Shown piece by piece: positions 1 to 8,169 of a stretch of 64,000 bases of DNA (positions are counted from its first letter, which is position 1; each line of letters starts with the position of its first letter). Below the pieces are notes generated by a model, which was not told where the DNA came from, did not search any database, and saw only the letters and a list, made by a program, of their open reading frames with translations. Made by a program: the position numbers and the translations under genes. The DNA is from Mycobacterium sp. E740. GTDB lineage: Bacteria > Actinomycetota > Actinomycetes > Mycobacteriales > Mycobacteriaceae. The stretch is from the NCBI RefSeq assembly GCF_001672895.1, contig NZ_LZKP01000089.1, positions 1 through 64,000 of the forward strand. Reading direction: 5' to 3'.

Positions 1-566
1 CCGATGCAGTACTCCTCGAAATCCTCGAGCACCTCGACCGGTCCGTTGGCGTGCACCTCGCGCTCGGCGACCAGGTCCCTGATCGTGTCGTTGACCTGGT
101 CGGCGTAGAGCTGGTCGCCCATCATCAGCAGCGCATCCGGCCATGATGCCGAGGGCTGCCGCAGCATCCGCATACCGTAGGTGCGCAGCACGTCGATGCC
201 CTTGCCCTTGGGATGCCACCAGTGCTGGTAGGTGTAGGGCGGACGGTGCGGCGCAGAGCAACGGCAGGAGCCGAACAGCAGCCGCAGCGACCCGTCGCGC
301 GGCATCAACCGGATGCGCGGCTGCGGGAACTCGTAGTTTTCCGGCGGCCACGCCTTCGTACCGTCGAGGTGAACCTCGTACGGGTGCTCACGGTCCGGGT
401 CCAGGCCCGTCACACAGACGATCGCGAAGTGGTGGCCTTCGACCTCAAAGGTGTTGGCGCCGTTGCCCAGAATGTCAACCCGGCACGCGCTGTCAGTCTC
501 GACCCACACGGTCGCGTCCGCTTCGCCGACGTGGCGGAGCAGCGGACCGACGCGCACCCGGGGCAT
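1..566 (-). CDS. PhoD-like (alkaline phosphatase D family) metallophosphatase, 3' part outside window
   Basis: This reading frame runs off the left edge; about 188 N-terminal residues are visible from an ATG at 566, which has a GTG codon directly before it. The start reads MPRVRVGPLLRHVGEADATV, the beta-rich N-terminal domain typical of PhoD-like proteins. Further on, FGSCRCS and LLMMGDQLYADQV match the metal-binding stretches of this family (GSC and GDQ-Y). Family members are usually 500 or more residues long and hydrolyse phosphate mono- or diesters with metal ions. No signal peptide is seen, so a cytoplasmic location is likely. It lies downstream of the surface-protein gene on the same strand, separated by an inverted repeat. 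The substrate cannot be told from this fragment. Confidence 0.75.
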   Translation of the reverse strand, partial: MPRVRVGPLLRHVGEADATVWVETDSACRVDILGNGANTFEVEGHHFAIVCVTGLDPDREHPYEVHLDGTKAWPPENYEFPQPRIRLMPRDGSLRLLFGSCRCSAPHRPPYTYQHWWHPKGKGIDVLRTYGMRMLRQPSASWPDALLMMGDQLYADQVNDTIRDLVAEREVHANGPVEVLEDFEEYCI

Positions 567-588
567 CACCTCATCATGCCCGTATCAG

Positions 589-639
589 CGATGTCGGAGT
601 AGTCGGCTGCCGCCGGCGCCACCAACTACTCCGACGTCG
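589..639. repeat. 15-bp inverted repeat between two minus-strand genes
   Basis: The arms are 589-603 (CGATGTCGGAGTAGT) and 625-639 (ACTACTCCGACGTCG). They pair at 14 of 15 positions around a GC-rich 21-base loop. The repeat lies just after the stop of the surface-protein gene and before the phosphatase start. It could act as a terminator or processing hairpin for the upstream minus-strand transcript, or as a binding site for a regulator of the phosphatase gene. No T-run follows in the minus-strand direction, so a classical intrinsic terminator is not supported. Confidence 0.5.
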
Positions 640-646
640 CACGACC

Positions 647-2287
647 TCAGTGTTCGGGGCGCCGCCGGCCCAGGAAGAAGGCCAGGCCGATCGCACCGAA
701 GCCGAGCGTGCCGATCACACCCGCGGCCACCATCAGGAAGATGTCCCTGCCGGTGAGCCCGCCGGTCGCCGCCTCGTCGGATGCGAGCCGCAACCGGTAG
801 TCACCGGGCAGCGGCCCCTCGGCGGGTTCACCCAAGCCGGGGAACTGCTGCGTCTTGCGGACCTCGAATTGACGTTCGCCACTTGCGGTTTGTGTCCACT
901 CGCCCCAGGCCGGCGTGGCTCCGTCGAGCAGCACCTTGCGGCCACCGTAGACACGGTCCTCACCGACGTCGACGATCTGACGAACACGGAACGGCTCGTA
1001 CCGCGCATTCGAGTAGTTCACCAGCACCGGCACGTTGTCGTAGCGCAGCACCGGCGGCGGAGGCGGGGGCAACGGCAGGCCCGCGCCCGGGAAGTAGCCA
1101 CCGCCGAAGAAGCTGCCCACAGCGATGTTGGTCGCGGCCTGCGCGAGGTTCGCCGCCACGGCGACCGGACTGAGCACGGCGGCGGTGAAGCTGTACGCCG
1201 CGAACTGAGCCGCTTCGATCACCATCCGTGTCAACGGCGGAATGAACACGATGCGCGGGCGCATGTCGTAGACGTAGACGATGCGCACCGGAGCGCGGAA
1301 CGGGTTCATCAGCACCGGCCGGTAGTACTCGTCGTACTCGATCCAGTCGGGCCGCCACTGGCGCACGTTGCTGACCAGTTCGAAGTCGCGGTTCCGCTTG
1401 GCCTCCAGCTCCACCTTCGCGCTGCTGCTTGCCTGCAGACCGTTGAGGCCGAGGGTCATGTCGACCGACTGCTTGAACGTGTTGACGTCCTGATCGGGAG
1501 CGGCCGCGGGCTGCGGTTCGAAGATCGGCTTGGCGGCCTTGGCCAGCTGGACGTCTTCGACGGGTGCTTGAAGCGTCTCCGGCGCGAGCGTCTCGATCTC
1601 CTTGGCGGCCTGCTTGATGGACACCGTCGGAGTTTCGGACTGGTCGCGGTTCTGCTCGGTGGCCGTCGCGCTCGTCGTCGAGGTCGCGGTCTGCGATCCA
1701 CTGGTCGACGGCTCGGCGCTCTTGGCCGACGTCGGTGTCGCGCTGGTCGTCGCGCTCGTCGCCGGGGCTGGCGCCGCGGACGGCGCGCTCGACGACGTTG
1801 CGGACTCGCGGGCCGGTTCGGTGACCTCGGCCGTGCTTTCCGGAGCAACGCTCGGGGTGCTCGGTGCGGCCGATGCGGTCGGTGTCCGCTCGACGGTGGT
1901 GGACGGTTCCTCACTCGGGGCAGCGGGTTCCGTGGGCTCCGTGGCCTGCACTGCGACACTGGTCTTCGGAGGCGCCACGGTCTCCGGTGTCGGTTCCGGT
2001 GCGGGCTCGGGCTCGACGACCGGTGCCTGCGTCTGCGGCGCCTGTGATGTGGCCGGCGCTGCGGGGACGGCAGGCTCGGGGGCGCTGGTCGGCCGTTCGG
2101 CGGGCGCCTCGGGTTCGGGAGCGCTCACCTCCGGAGCTGGTGCGACCGTCGTCACCACGTCGTCGGAGCCCCCGGGCTTCGCCACGGCGGGAGCCAGCCC
2201 AGCGGTCAGCGCGGTCAGGGAGATCACAGCTCCCGATGCCAGTACCGTGATGCCTCGTCGGCGGAATTCATTCAGCGGTGCACCCAT
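647..2287 (-). CDS. Pro/Ala/Thr/Ser-rich secreted protein with C-terminal membrane anchor
   Basis: This is a 546-residue protein from an ATG at 2287. Residues 1-36 form an export signal (FRRRGITVLASGAVISLTAL, then APAVAKP). Residues about 40-225 are a low-complexity stretch built from Pro, Ala, Thr, Ser and Glu, as in extended wall-spanning stalks. A globular part follows, including YDEYYRPVLMNPF and a run of seven prolines near residue 410. The C-terminus holds one membrane helix (residues about 515-540) followed by GRRRPEH, which suggests anchoring with the bulk outside the cell. I do not recognise a catalytic family. The architecture is like that of mycobacterial cell-envelope stalk proteins, and the function is unknown. 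Confidence 0.8.
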   Translation of the reverse strand: MGAPLNEFRRRGITVLASGAVISLTALTAGLAPAVAKPGGSDDVVTTVAPAPEVSAPEPEAPAERPTSAPEPAVPAAPATSQAPQTQAPVVEPEPAPEPTPETVAPPKTSVAVQATEPTEPAAPSEEPSTTVERTPTASAAPSTPSVAPESTAEVTEPARESATSSSAPSAAPAPATSATTSATPTSAKSAEPSTSGSQTATSTTSATATEQNRDQSETPTVSIKQAAKEIETLAPETLQAPVEDVQLAKAAKPIFEPQPAAAPDQDVNTFKQSVDMTLGLNGLQASSSAKVELEAKRNRDFELVSNVRQWRPDWIEYDEYYRPVLMNPFRAPVRIVYVYDMRPRIVFIPPLTRMVIEAAQFAAYSFTAAVLSPVAVAANLAQAATNIAVGSFFGGGYFPGAGLPLPPPPPPVLRYDNVPVLVNYSNARYEPFRVRQIVDVGEDRVYGGRKVLLDGATPAWGEWTQTASGERQFEVRKTQQFPGLGEPAEGPLPGDYRLRLASDEAATGGLTGRDIFLMVAAGVIGTLGFGAIGLAFFLGRRRPEH

Positions 2288-2439
2288 CGTGCATCCACTC
2301 CCTTCTCATGCGTGGCGCTGTCCTGCCACTCCCCCGACGGCCCAGTCTCAGAGAGTTCATCGCTGAGAAGGCCGTGGCGTTACAGGCCGGGCGCCTACAC
2401 TCCGCTGGCGCAGCGAAGATGATCGCAGAAGGATGAGAG

Positions 2440-2967
2440 ATGCGATTCGGCAGCATTCGGTCATGGACAATCGCCGCACTTTTCTGCGTGATCCTGGCTG
2501 TGCTACCTGCATGCGGAGACGGCCGGAACGTGCATGACGCGCAATCTCCGACGTCGTCGTCGACGAAGCCTTCCACACCTTCTGCAGCAACGACGCCGCC
2601 CCCACCTCCCAAAGCCGCGGTCGCCGCTCCGGAGAACTGGTTCGACCTCGAGGTCGGCGACTGCCTGACCGCCGTTCCGCAGATCGACCTCGGCGAGGTG
2701 ACTGCTCCGGTGGTCGACTGCGCCGAGGCACACCGTGCGGAGGTTTATCGGCGCGCGCCGCTGGAGGTCAACGCGGCGACCGCCGACGTCGCCGACAAGA
2801 CGTGCGCCGATGCGATCGGCCCGTACACCGGCGGCGGCCGTTACGCGGTGACCTACCTGATCGACTCGAACCAGGACCGAACCGCGGACAACCCGCTGCC
2901 CAGCACTGTCATCTGCCTGTTGCAGTCGGCCGACGGCAGTGCACTCACCGGTTCGGCGCGACGCTAG
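2440..2967 (+). CDS. Lipoprotein with septum-formation (Septum_form) domain
   Basis: This is a 175-residue protein. The N-terminus is a lipoprotein signal with a lipobox-like VLPAC, Cys at about residue 25, so it is probably lipidated and held on the outer face of the membrane. A Ser/Thr/Pro linker follows. Then comes a compact domain starting NWFDLEVGDCLTAVP and containing VVDCAEAHRAEVY, the Cys-containing pattern of the actinobacterial Septum_form family. The name of that family comes from weak association with septation, and a biochemical role is not established. The gene ends in a 4-base convergent overlap with the small membrane-protein gene on the other strand. Confidence 0.75.
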   Translation: MRFGSIRSWTIAALFCVILAVLPACGDGRNVHDAQSPTSSSTKPSTPSAATTPPPPPKAAVAAPENWFDLEVGDCLTAVPQIDLGEVTAPVVDCAEAHRAEVYRRAPLEVNAATADVADKTCADAIGPYTGGGRYAVTYLIDSNQDRTADNPLPSTVICLLQSADGSALTGSARR

Positions 2968-3152
2968 GGCCTGCGGCGACGAAGACCGCCCACCGCGAGC
3001 GCGAGCCCGATCAGCGCGATGATCGGCCCGAGGATCGACCAGGTGGTGGTGTTGCTCATCGGGCTGCCGCCGACCACACCGAAACCTTGGAGGGTGAACA
3101 GCAGACCGAACAACGCGACGATCACGCCGAGCAGGGCGATGGCGAAACGCAT
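2964..3152 (-). CDS. Small two-helix membrane protein
   Basis: This is a 62-residue protein starting MRFAIALLGVIVALFGLLFT, with a second hydrophobic helix in TWSILGPIIALIGLALAVGG and a basic RRRRP tail. The two helices and the positive C-terminus predict an integral inner-membrane protein. No family is recognised. It overlaps the lipoprotein gene stop by four bases in convergent orientation, and lies 24 bases upstream of the end of the acyl-CoA dehydrogenase gene only in the sense of position; the dehydrogenase is read before it on the same strand. Confidence 0.55.
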   Translation of the reverse strand: MRFAIALLGVIVALFGLLFTLQGFGVVGGSPMSNTTTWSILGPIIALIGLALAVGGLRRRRP

Positions 3153-3176
3153 GGCTTCACACTAGGCGCGGCTGCG

Positions 3177-4457
3177 TCAGCGACGACGCGAAAGATATTT
3201 CTGGTACGTCTCGGCGGCCGCCGCCAATTCGGGTCGTGCGTCGAGCACCGGCTGCATCCGCTGGCGCGCCTGCTCGCGCTTGTACGGCAGGAACTCGGTC
3301 GGGAAATCGCCGTCGTGTGGCTGATAGTCGCGCAGCACGCGGCGCGCGACGGTGGCCTTGTGGACCTCGTCGACCCCGTCGGCGATGCCCATCGTCGGTG
3401 CCGCGGCGTACATCGCCTGGATCGGGGTCAGATCCGTGGTGCCCAACGACCCGAGGATGTGCAGCGCGTTGAACGAGACTTCGCGCAGCACCTTGGCCAT
3501 CGTGAACTTGACCGCCGCGATCTCGGTGCGGGCCTCCTGCGTTGAGGTGTTGTCGATCTTCCACGCCGTCTCGAGGACGAACAGACGAAGCATCTTGATC
3601 ATCGCGTAGGACTCGGCGATCTTCTCCTGCACCATCTGATGCTCGGCGATGACCTTCCCGTGCGATTCCCGGCTGAGCGCCCGCTCGCACATCATGTCGA
3701 AGGCCAACTTGCACTGCGCGATCGTGCGCATCGCGTGGTGGATGCGCCCGCCGCCGAGTCGCCTCTGCGCCAACACTTTTGCGCCGTTCTCGGGTCCGAG
3801 GAGATGGTCCAGCGGGACCCGCACGTCGCGGTAGACGATGTGGTTGTGGTTGCGCGGTTCGGGCTTGATCTCCACGCCGGGGGTCTTGCGCGGGACGACG
3901 AACATCCCGTTGGTGCACATGACGAACAGGATGTCGGCGACCCGGCCGGCCGAGGTGAACCACTTCTCGCCGTTGATGACCCATTCGTCGCCGTCGCGCA
4001 CGGCGTGGGTCTTGAACAGGTTCGGGTCGCTGCCACCCTGCGGTTCGGTCATCGAGTAGGCCGAGAACATGTCCTGGTTGAGCAGTGGCTTGAGCCACCG
4101 TTCTTTCTGTTCGTCGGTGCCGTAGGCGGCCAGCATCTCCATGTTCCCGGTGTCCGGTGCCGAGGCGCCGAACATGTGCGGGGCGCCGGCGTAGCGGCCG
4201 ATGATCTCGTTGAGCAGGCCGAGCTTGAGCTGCCCGAAGCCCGGGCCGCCGAGATCTTCGTCGAGGAAGATCGCCCACAGGCCCTGGTCCTTGACTTCTT
4301 GCTGCAGTTCGCGCACGTACGCTTTGACCGCCGGATCCGGTATCCGCACCGCGTGCGGGAACACGTGGTCGAGCGGCTCCACCTTCTCCTCGCAGAACTG
4401 CTTGACCCAGTCCAACTTCTGCTGGAACTCCGGTTCGGTGCTGAAATCCCAAGCCAT
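3177..4457 (-). CDS. Acyl-CoA dehydrogenase (FadE family, ACAD10/11-like)
   Basis: This is a 426-residue flavoenzyme that oxidises an acyl-CoA at the alpha-beta bond, the first step of beta-oxidation. The N-terminal helical domain begins MAWDFSTEPEFQQKLDWVKQ. The middle domain has MTEPQGGSDPNLF and the substrate/flavin stretch WVINGEKWFTSAG. The C-terminal helices include ARTEIAAVKF and MGIADGVDEVHKATVARRVL; the DGxDEVH pattern is typical of the ACAD10/11-like branch. Length is usual for a short ACAD without fusion. It is a single gene without fatty-acid neighbours here, so the chain length or special substrate cannot be assigned. M. tuberculosis has over 30 fadE genes and I do not claim a numbered ortholog. 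Confidence 0.85.
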   Translation of the reverse strand: MAWDFSTEPEFQQKLDWVKQFCEEKVEPLDHVFPHAVRIPDPAVKAYVRELQQEVKDQGLWAIFLDEDLGGPGFGQLKLGLLNEIIGRYAGAPHMFGASAPDTGNMEMLAAYGTDEQKERWLKPLLNQDMFSAYSMTEPQGGSDPNLFKTHAVRDGDEWVINGEKWFTSAGRVADILFVMCTNGMFVVPRKTPGVEIKPEPRNHNHIVYRDVRVPLDHLLGPENGAKVLAQRRLGGGRIHHAMRTIAQCKLAFDMMCERALSRESHGKVIAEHQMVQEKIAESYAMIKMLRLFVLETAWKIDNTSTQEARTEIAAVKFTMAKVLREVSFNALHILGSLGTTDLTPIQAMYAAAPTMGIADGVDEVHKATVARRVLRDYQPHDGDFPTEFLPYKREQARQRMQPVLDARPELAAAAETYQKYLSRRR

Positions 4458-4590
4458 GTAGGCAGTCTGTCACCACGCCGCCGACGCGATGCAGCAATCC
4501 CTGGCTCGGTAACCCTCCTGTCTCGATATGCAACCGATTCGGTTCGCCGCCTACCCGAAACGGGTAGTCGAGCGGTAGGAAGGACGTGAC

Positions 4591-4893
4591 ATGACCACGC
4601 TTGCGCGACTCACAGCGCTATTGGTGGCGCTGGCCGGCTTACTCGTGGCCGCTCCGAACGCCGCCGCATCGCCAGAAGACGACCTCTGCCGCAGCATGAC
4701 CTCGGTGGGTTTCACCGGTGACTGCGCGACCCTGGTCACCCTCGCCCGCGGTGCATGCACTCAACTCGACGGCGGCGCTGACGCGACCACGGTGGCCGAG
4801 AAGCTGGACATCACGACGAAAGACGAGACACTGTCGAACTTCATCGTGGCCGGCGCGCGGCTGTACTTCTGCCCGGAGGCCCAGCGAACCTGA
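4591..4893 (+). CDS. Secreted DUF732-domain protein
   Basis: This is a 100-residue exported protein with a clear signal peptide (hydrophobic core LTALLVALAGLLVAAPNAAA, cleavage likely near residue 26). The mature part is small and has four cysteines in the DUF732 pattern (DDLCRSM, GDCATLV, GACTQL, YFCPEA) that probably form two disulfides. DUF732 proteins are common in mycobacteria and their role is unknown. A strong ribosome site (AGGAAGGA) lies about 7 bases before the ATG. It precedes the peptidoglycan hydrolase gene by 38 bases on the same strand and may share its transcript. Confidence 0.8.
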   Translation: MTTLARLTALLVALAGLLVAAPNAAASPEDDLCRSMTSVGFTGDCATLVTLARGACTQLDGGADATTVAEKLDITTKDETLSNFIVAGARLYFCPEAQRT

Positions 4894-4931
4894 AAGTGCG
4901 GCGCTGTCGGCCGCGCTAGACTCCGACGGCG

Positions 4932-6587
4932 ATGAATGCCGGTGGGTTCCGAGTCGACGCCGCAAGGATTTCAGCGGTCGCGAGCATCGCCGTGACCCTG
5001 TTCGCCCTGGTCGGATGTTCGGGTTCGGACCACGGGGCCGCACCCGCTACGACGGCCGGCGGACCCGCCGCTGCGCCTGCACCGCCCGCTCCCGAGGCCG
5101 TGCACCGGGAGCTGGCGTCCGATCCGGCGCGCATGGCCGATGACCTGGTGTCCGACGAGGGCGCGTTGCACGACGCGTCGTCCTCCGAGGCGGTGAAGAC
5201 CGCGGCGGCGCAGCGACAGCAGGCGGCATACCGCGCCATCGGACGGCATCCCGAGTGGGATCCGATCGTGCGCCCCCGGATCCCGCCGGCGCTCCTGCAG
5301 GCTTACGACCTCAACGTCGACGCGCGTCGGGAACTCGGTGTGATGAGCCGCCCCAAGGACACGCTGCCTGCTTGGCGCATCGTCGCCCCCGCACCCGCCG
5401 ACGAGCTGATGGGCTACTACCGCCAGGCCGAATCCGAGTTCGCGGTGCCGTGGAACTTCCTCGCGGCGATCAACCTCGTCGAGACGGCCTTCGGGCGCGT
5501 CGCCGGCGTCAGCACTGCGGGTGCGCAGGGCCCGATGCAGTTCATGCCGTCGACGTTCGCCGCGTACGGCGCGGGGGGTGACATCCTCTCGCCTCGGGAC
5601 AGCATCATGGCTGCCGGTCGCTATCTCGCTGCCAACGGATTCGCCACCGACCGCGATCACGCGCTGTACCGGTACAACAACTCGAACAACTACGTGCGGG
5701 CGATCAGCGATTATGCCGCGGTGCTTGCTGCCGATTCCGCCGCGTTCGCCGGCTACCACCGCTGGGAGGTCTACTACGTGACGACGGCCGGCGACGTACT
5801 GCTGCCGGTGGGTTACTCCGAGGCCGCGCCGATACCCGCCGCGAATTACCTTGCGGCTGCGGCGAAGCCGTCCCCGGATGTTCGGATCTCGGAGCAGAGC
5901 GCGCAGATTCTCGAGCGCGTCCTGGCCGCCGGCAATGGCGCGGGCCCTGTGAAGTCGGAGGTTGTGTCACGGCAGTTCCTCGGCACGCCCTATGGCGCAG
6001 ACACTCTCGTCGGTTCGGCGACTGAACAGGAACAACTCGTCGTCGAACTGGAGAAGGTCGACTGCTTCACTTTCGCCGACTATGTCGAGGCGGCCAAGCG
6101 GGCAGCCAATCGTGACGAGTTCATCGCCGGGCTGACCGAGGTCCGCTACAAGGACGGCGTCGTCGCGTTTCAGAATCGCAAGCACTTCTTCACCGACTGG
6201 GTCGCGTCGACTCCCGTCGTCGCGAGCGACGTCACGTCCAGCTTGAGCCCCAACGCGATTGCGGTGCAGAAGAATTTGAACGCGAAGGATTCCGGCGGGG
6301 TGTACCTGCCCGGCATACCGGTGGTTCCGCGGACGGTGTCCTACATTCCGAGTGAACGCGTCGACGACGGCGTGGTGAAGCAACTGCGCACCGGCGACTA
6401 CATCGGAGCGTATGCCGAAGACGGCGGCCTTGACGTCACGCACGTCGGGATCTTCGTCGACACCCCGGCTGGCCCGGTGTTCCGGAATGCGTCGTCGCTG
6501 AGCACCGATGACAAGGTGGTCGACAGCCCGCTGTTCGATTATCTCCGCACCGTCCCCGGTGTGGTGGTGCTGCGACCGACTCGATAG
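4932..6587 (+). CDS. Lipoprotein: lytic transglycosylase fused to DUF1460 amidase domain
   Basis: This is a 551-residue protein. It begins with a lipoprotein signal with Cys29 in ALVGC. A low-complexity Ala/Pro linker follows. Residues about 150-260 form a soluble lytic transglycosylase (lysozyme-like) domain: catalytic Glu184 in INLVETAFG, then AGAQGPMQFMPSTFAAYG and the YNNSNNYV stretch. Residues about 335-551 match DUF1460, an NlpC/P60-related amidase family: Cys378 in KVDCFTFADY and His504 in VTHVGIFVD are the likely catalytic pair. The two activities would cut the glycan strand to a 1,6-anhydro end and then remove the peptide stem, all on a membrane-anchored protein. The next gene starts 11 bases downstream. 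Domain calls are by motif; the fusion itself is read directly. Confidence 0.85.
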   Translation: MNAGGFRVDAARISAVASIAVTLFALVGCSGSDHGAAPATTAGGPAAAPAPPAPEAVHRELASDPARMADDLVSDEGALHDASSSEAVKTAAAQRQQAAYRAIGRHPEWDPIVRPRIPPALLQAYDLNVDARRELGVMSRPKDTLPAWRIVAPAPADELMGYYRQAESEFAVPWNFLAAINLVETAFGRVAGVSTAGAQGPMQFMPSTFAAYGAGGDILSPRDSIMAAGRYLAANGFATDRDHALYRYNNSNNYVRAISDYAAVLAADSAAFAGYHRWEVYYVTTAGDVLLPVGYSEAAPIPAANYLAAAAKPSPDVRISEQSAQILERVLAAGNGAGPVKSEVVSRQFLGTPYGADTLVGSATEQEQLVVELEKVDCFTFADYVEAAKRAANRDEFIAGLTEVRYKDGVVAFQNRKHFFTDWVASTPVVASDVTSSLSPNAIAVQKNLNAKDSGGVYLPGIPVVPRTVSYIPSERVDDGVVKQLRTGDYIGAYAEDGGLDVTHVGIFVDTPAGPVFRNASSLSTDDKVVDSPLFDYLRTVPGVVVLRPTR

Positions 6588-6598
6588 GGAATGACACC

Positions 6599-7318
6599 AT
6601 GTCCGTCATGACCGAGACGGCAGCCGAACTTCAACCGCTTTATCTACTGGCGGACAGTCAGTTGCTGTTCTGGAAACAACACGACCGACTTTTACTCGAG
6701 ACAGCCGTTGCGGACCTCGGGGCGGACACATCTGTCAAGGCCGCCTATATCGGCGCCTCCAACGGGGACCGACTGGAGTACTACGGGATTTTCGCGGCAG
6801 CGGTCGATGCGCTCGGCGTCACCGAACGCCGCATGATCGATTCGTCGTTCGACCGCGATGACCGCGCATTCCTGCAGCGGGCGAATCTGATCGTCCTTGC
6901 GGGCGGGGATGTGCGTCGTGGTTGGAACACGTTCGAGGAGACCGGAATGAAGGACGTGATCCTTCAGCGGTACGCGCAAGGCGCGATCCTGGTTGGGATT
7001 TCGGCCGGCGCGGTCCAGTGCGGCCTCTACGGCATTGTCGACGAACCCGACTCCTCGGCCACCTCGCTGCTCGATGTGTTCAAACTCGCCCCGGTGGTGA
7101 TCGACACGCACGACGAGCGAGCCGGATGGACGAGACTGACGCGCGCGGTTGCGCAGTTGGAAGGAATGGCCAGCGGACTCGGAATCCCCGCGGGCGGTGG
7201 GATCGTCGTACATGCCGACGCAACAATCGAGCCCCTGCGATACCCCGTGCACGAGTTCCGATTCGAGGACGCGCGGGTCACGCAATCCTTGTTATGCCCT
7301 TCGGAAGTACCTGGCTGA
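6599..7318 (+). CDS. Peptidase S51 / cyanophycinase-like protein
   Basis: This is a 239-residue protein with the class I glutamine-amidotransferase-like fold of family S51. The nucleophile elbow is VGISAGAVQ with Ser135. Upstream, IVLAGGDVRRGWNTFEETG matches the GG(D/N)-containing loop, and DTHDERAGWTRL supplies the family His region (the D-x-H-x-x-R pattern of cyanophycinases). S51 members include aspartyl dipeptidase and cyanophycinase. No cyanophycin synthetase is seen nearby, so degradation of another peptide is more likely. It starts 11 bases after the transglycosylase-amidase stop, which suggests that it works on peptides freed from the wall. No signal peptide is present, so it is cytoplasmic. 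Confidence 0.8.
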   Translation: MSVMTETAAELQPLYLLADSQLLFWKQHDRLLLETAVADLGADTSVKAAYIGASNGDRLEYYGIFAAAVDALGVTERRMIDSSFDRDDRAFLQRANLIVLAGGDVRRGWNTFEETGMKDVILQRYAQGAILVGISAGAVQCGLYGIVDEPDSSATSLLDVFKLAPVVIDTHDERAGWTRLTRAVAQLEGMASGLGIPAGGGIVVHADATIEPLRYPVHEFRFEDARVTQSLLCPSEVPG

Positions 7319-7450
7319 GCGGGTGGCGTAGCCTCTGGTCGAAATCTTGCACTGTGAATCTTTCCGCCGACGAATTCGCGTCGCATCTATCCCAAAGTCG
7401 CGGAGTCAGTCACACTGAATACGCCGGCGTCTCCGCGAAGGGGTGGAATC

Positions 7451-7978
7451 GTGTGGTCTTCGAAGACGGTCCTCAGCAGACCGGATGTGCAGTCCTGGAT
7501 CGCTCGCGCGTTGTCGACCCGAGCGACAGTTCGCGAATACGCCGAGCGGTACCCCTGGGCGGCCGGCGCTATCGCGGTGCCGTTGACGGTTATCGGCTTG
7601 GCCGGAGTGGCCCTGTACCCGTTCGTCTTCGTGCCGCTGCTGCTGTTGGCGACCGCGGTTCTGGTTGCAGTCGAGGTTTTCGCGGACCAGGAGAACGAGG
7701 CTGAGCATCGGGCGCACGTCGCAGCGGTCGCCTACGCGCGAAGTCACCATCTCGACGCGGAGGCAGCCGCACACGGCGCGCTGAGTCTTTCACCGGCGGA
7801 GATGGAAGAGCAAGCGCACGCCGAAGCGGCTGAAGCACGGGTCCGCGCAGCGCAACTGCGCGCACGGGCAGAAGCGGCCGAAGCGCGGGCCGAAGCCGCT
7901 GAGGCCCGAGCGCGAAAACTGCGGCGCGAGGCTGAAGCTGAGACCATCGTGTTCCCGCGCATCGTCGTCGAACCGTAG
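7451..7978 (+). CDS. Membrane protein with C-terminal Ala/Glu/Arg coiled coil
   Basis: This is a 175-residue protein from a GTG at 7451, with AAGGGG about 8 bases upstream. Residues about 35-75 hold two hydrophobic helices (AAGAIAVPLTVIGLAGVALY and FVFVPLLLLATAVLVAVEVF). The rest is a long charged helix with a regular repeat of RAEAAEARA type, predicted to form a coiled coil in the cytoplasm. The C-terminal IVFPRIVVEP is a short hydrophobic tail. No enzyme motif is present. It may be a scaffold or membrane-associated oligomer, and the function is not assigned. Confidence 0.65.
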   Translation: MWSSKTVLSRPDVQSWIARALSTRATVREYAERYPWAAGAIAVPLTVIGLAGVALYPFVFVPLLLLATAVLVAVEVFADQENEAEHRAHVAAVAYARSHHLDAEAAAHGALSLSPAEMEEQAHAEAAEARVRAAQLRARAEAAEARAEAAEARARKLRREAEAETIVFPRIVVEP

Positions 7979-8169
7979 CTGACGGTCGGGCCGTACCGCT
8001 GCTTTTCGGAGTACACTGCGCCGCAACGGAATACCCGACAACAGCCACCCTTGGAAAGAAGCGCCTCGACGAGGTCGTCGACCTCATCGTCGAGTCGTTC
8101 CGGCGAGACGATCCGATTCACCAAGTCGTAACCCTGGATGACTATCAACCAGAACAGTGGCAGTGTCAG

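Noticed and set aside
143..2047. A 634-codon plus-strand open frame opposite the surface-protein gene
   Set aside because: It is Arg-rich low-complexity sequence, antisense to the signal-peptide-bearing minus-strand gene, and has no ribosome site; a GC-bias shadow.
7979..8169. Possible coding remnant (reads LGKKRLDEVVDLIVESFRRD on plus; a different frame reads on minus)
   Set aside because: No start codon in a sensible place and both strands read equally well in this GC-rich DNA; not supported as a gene or pseudogene.
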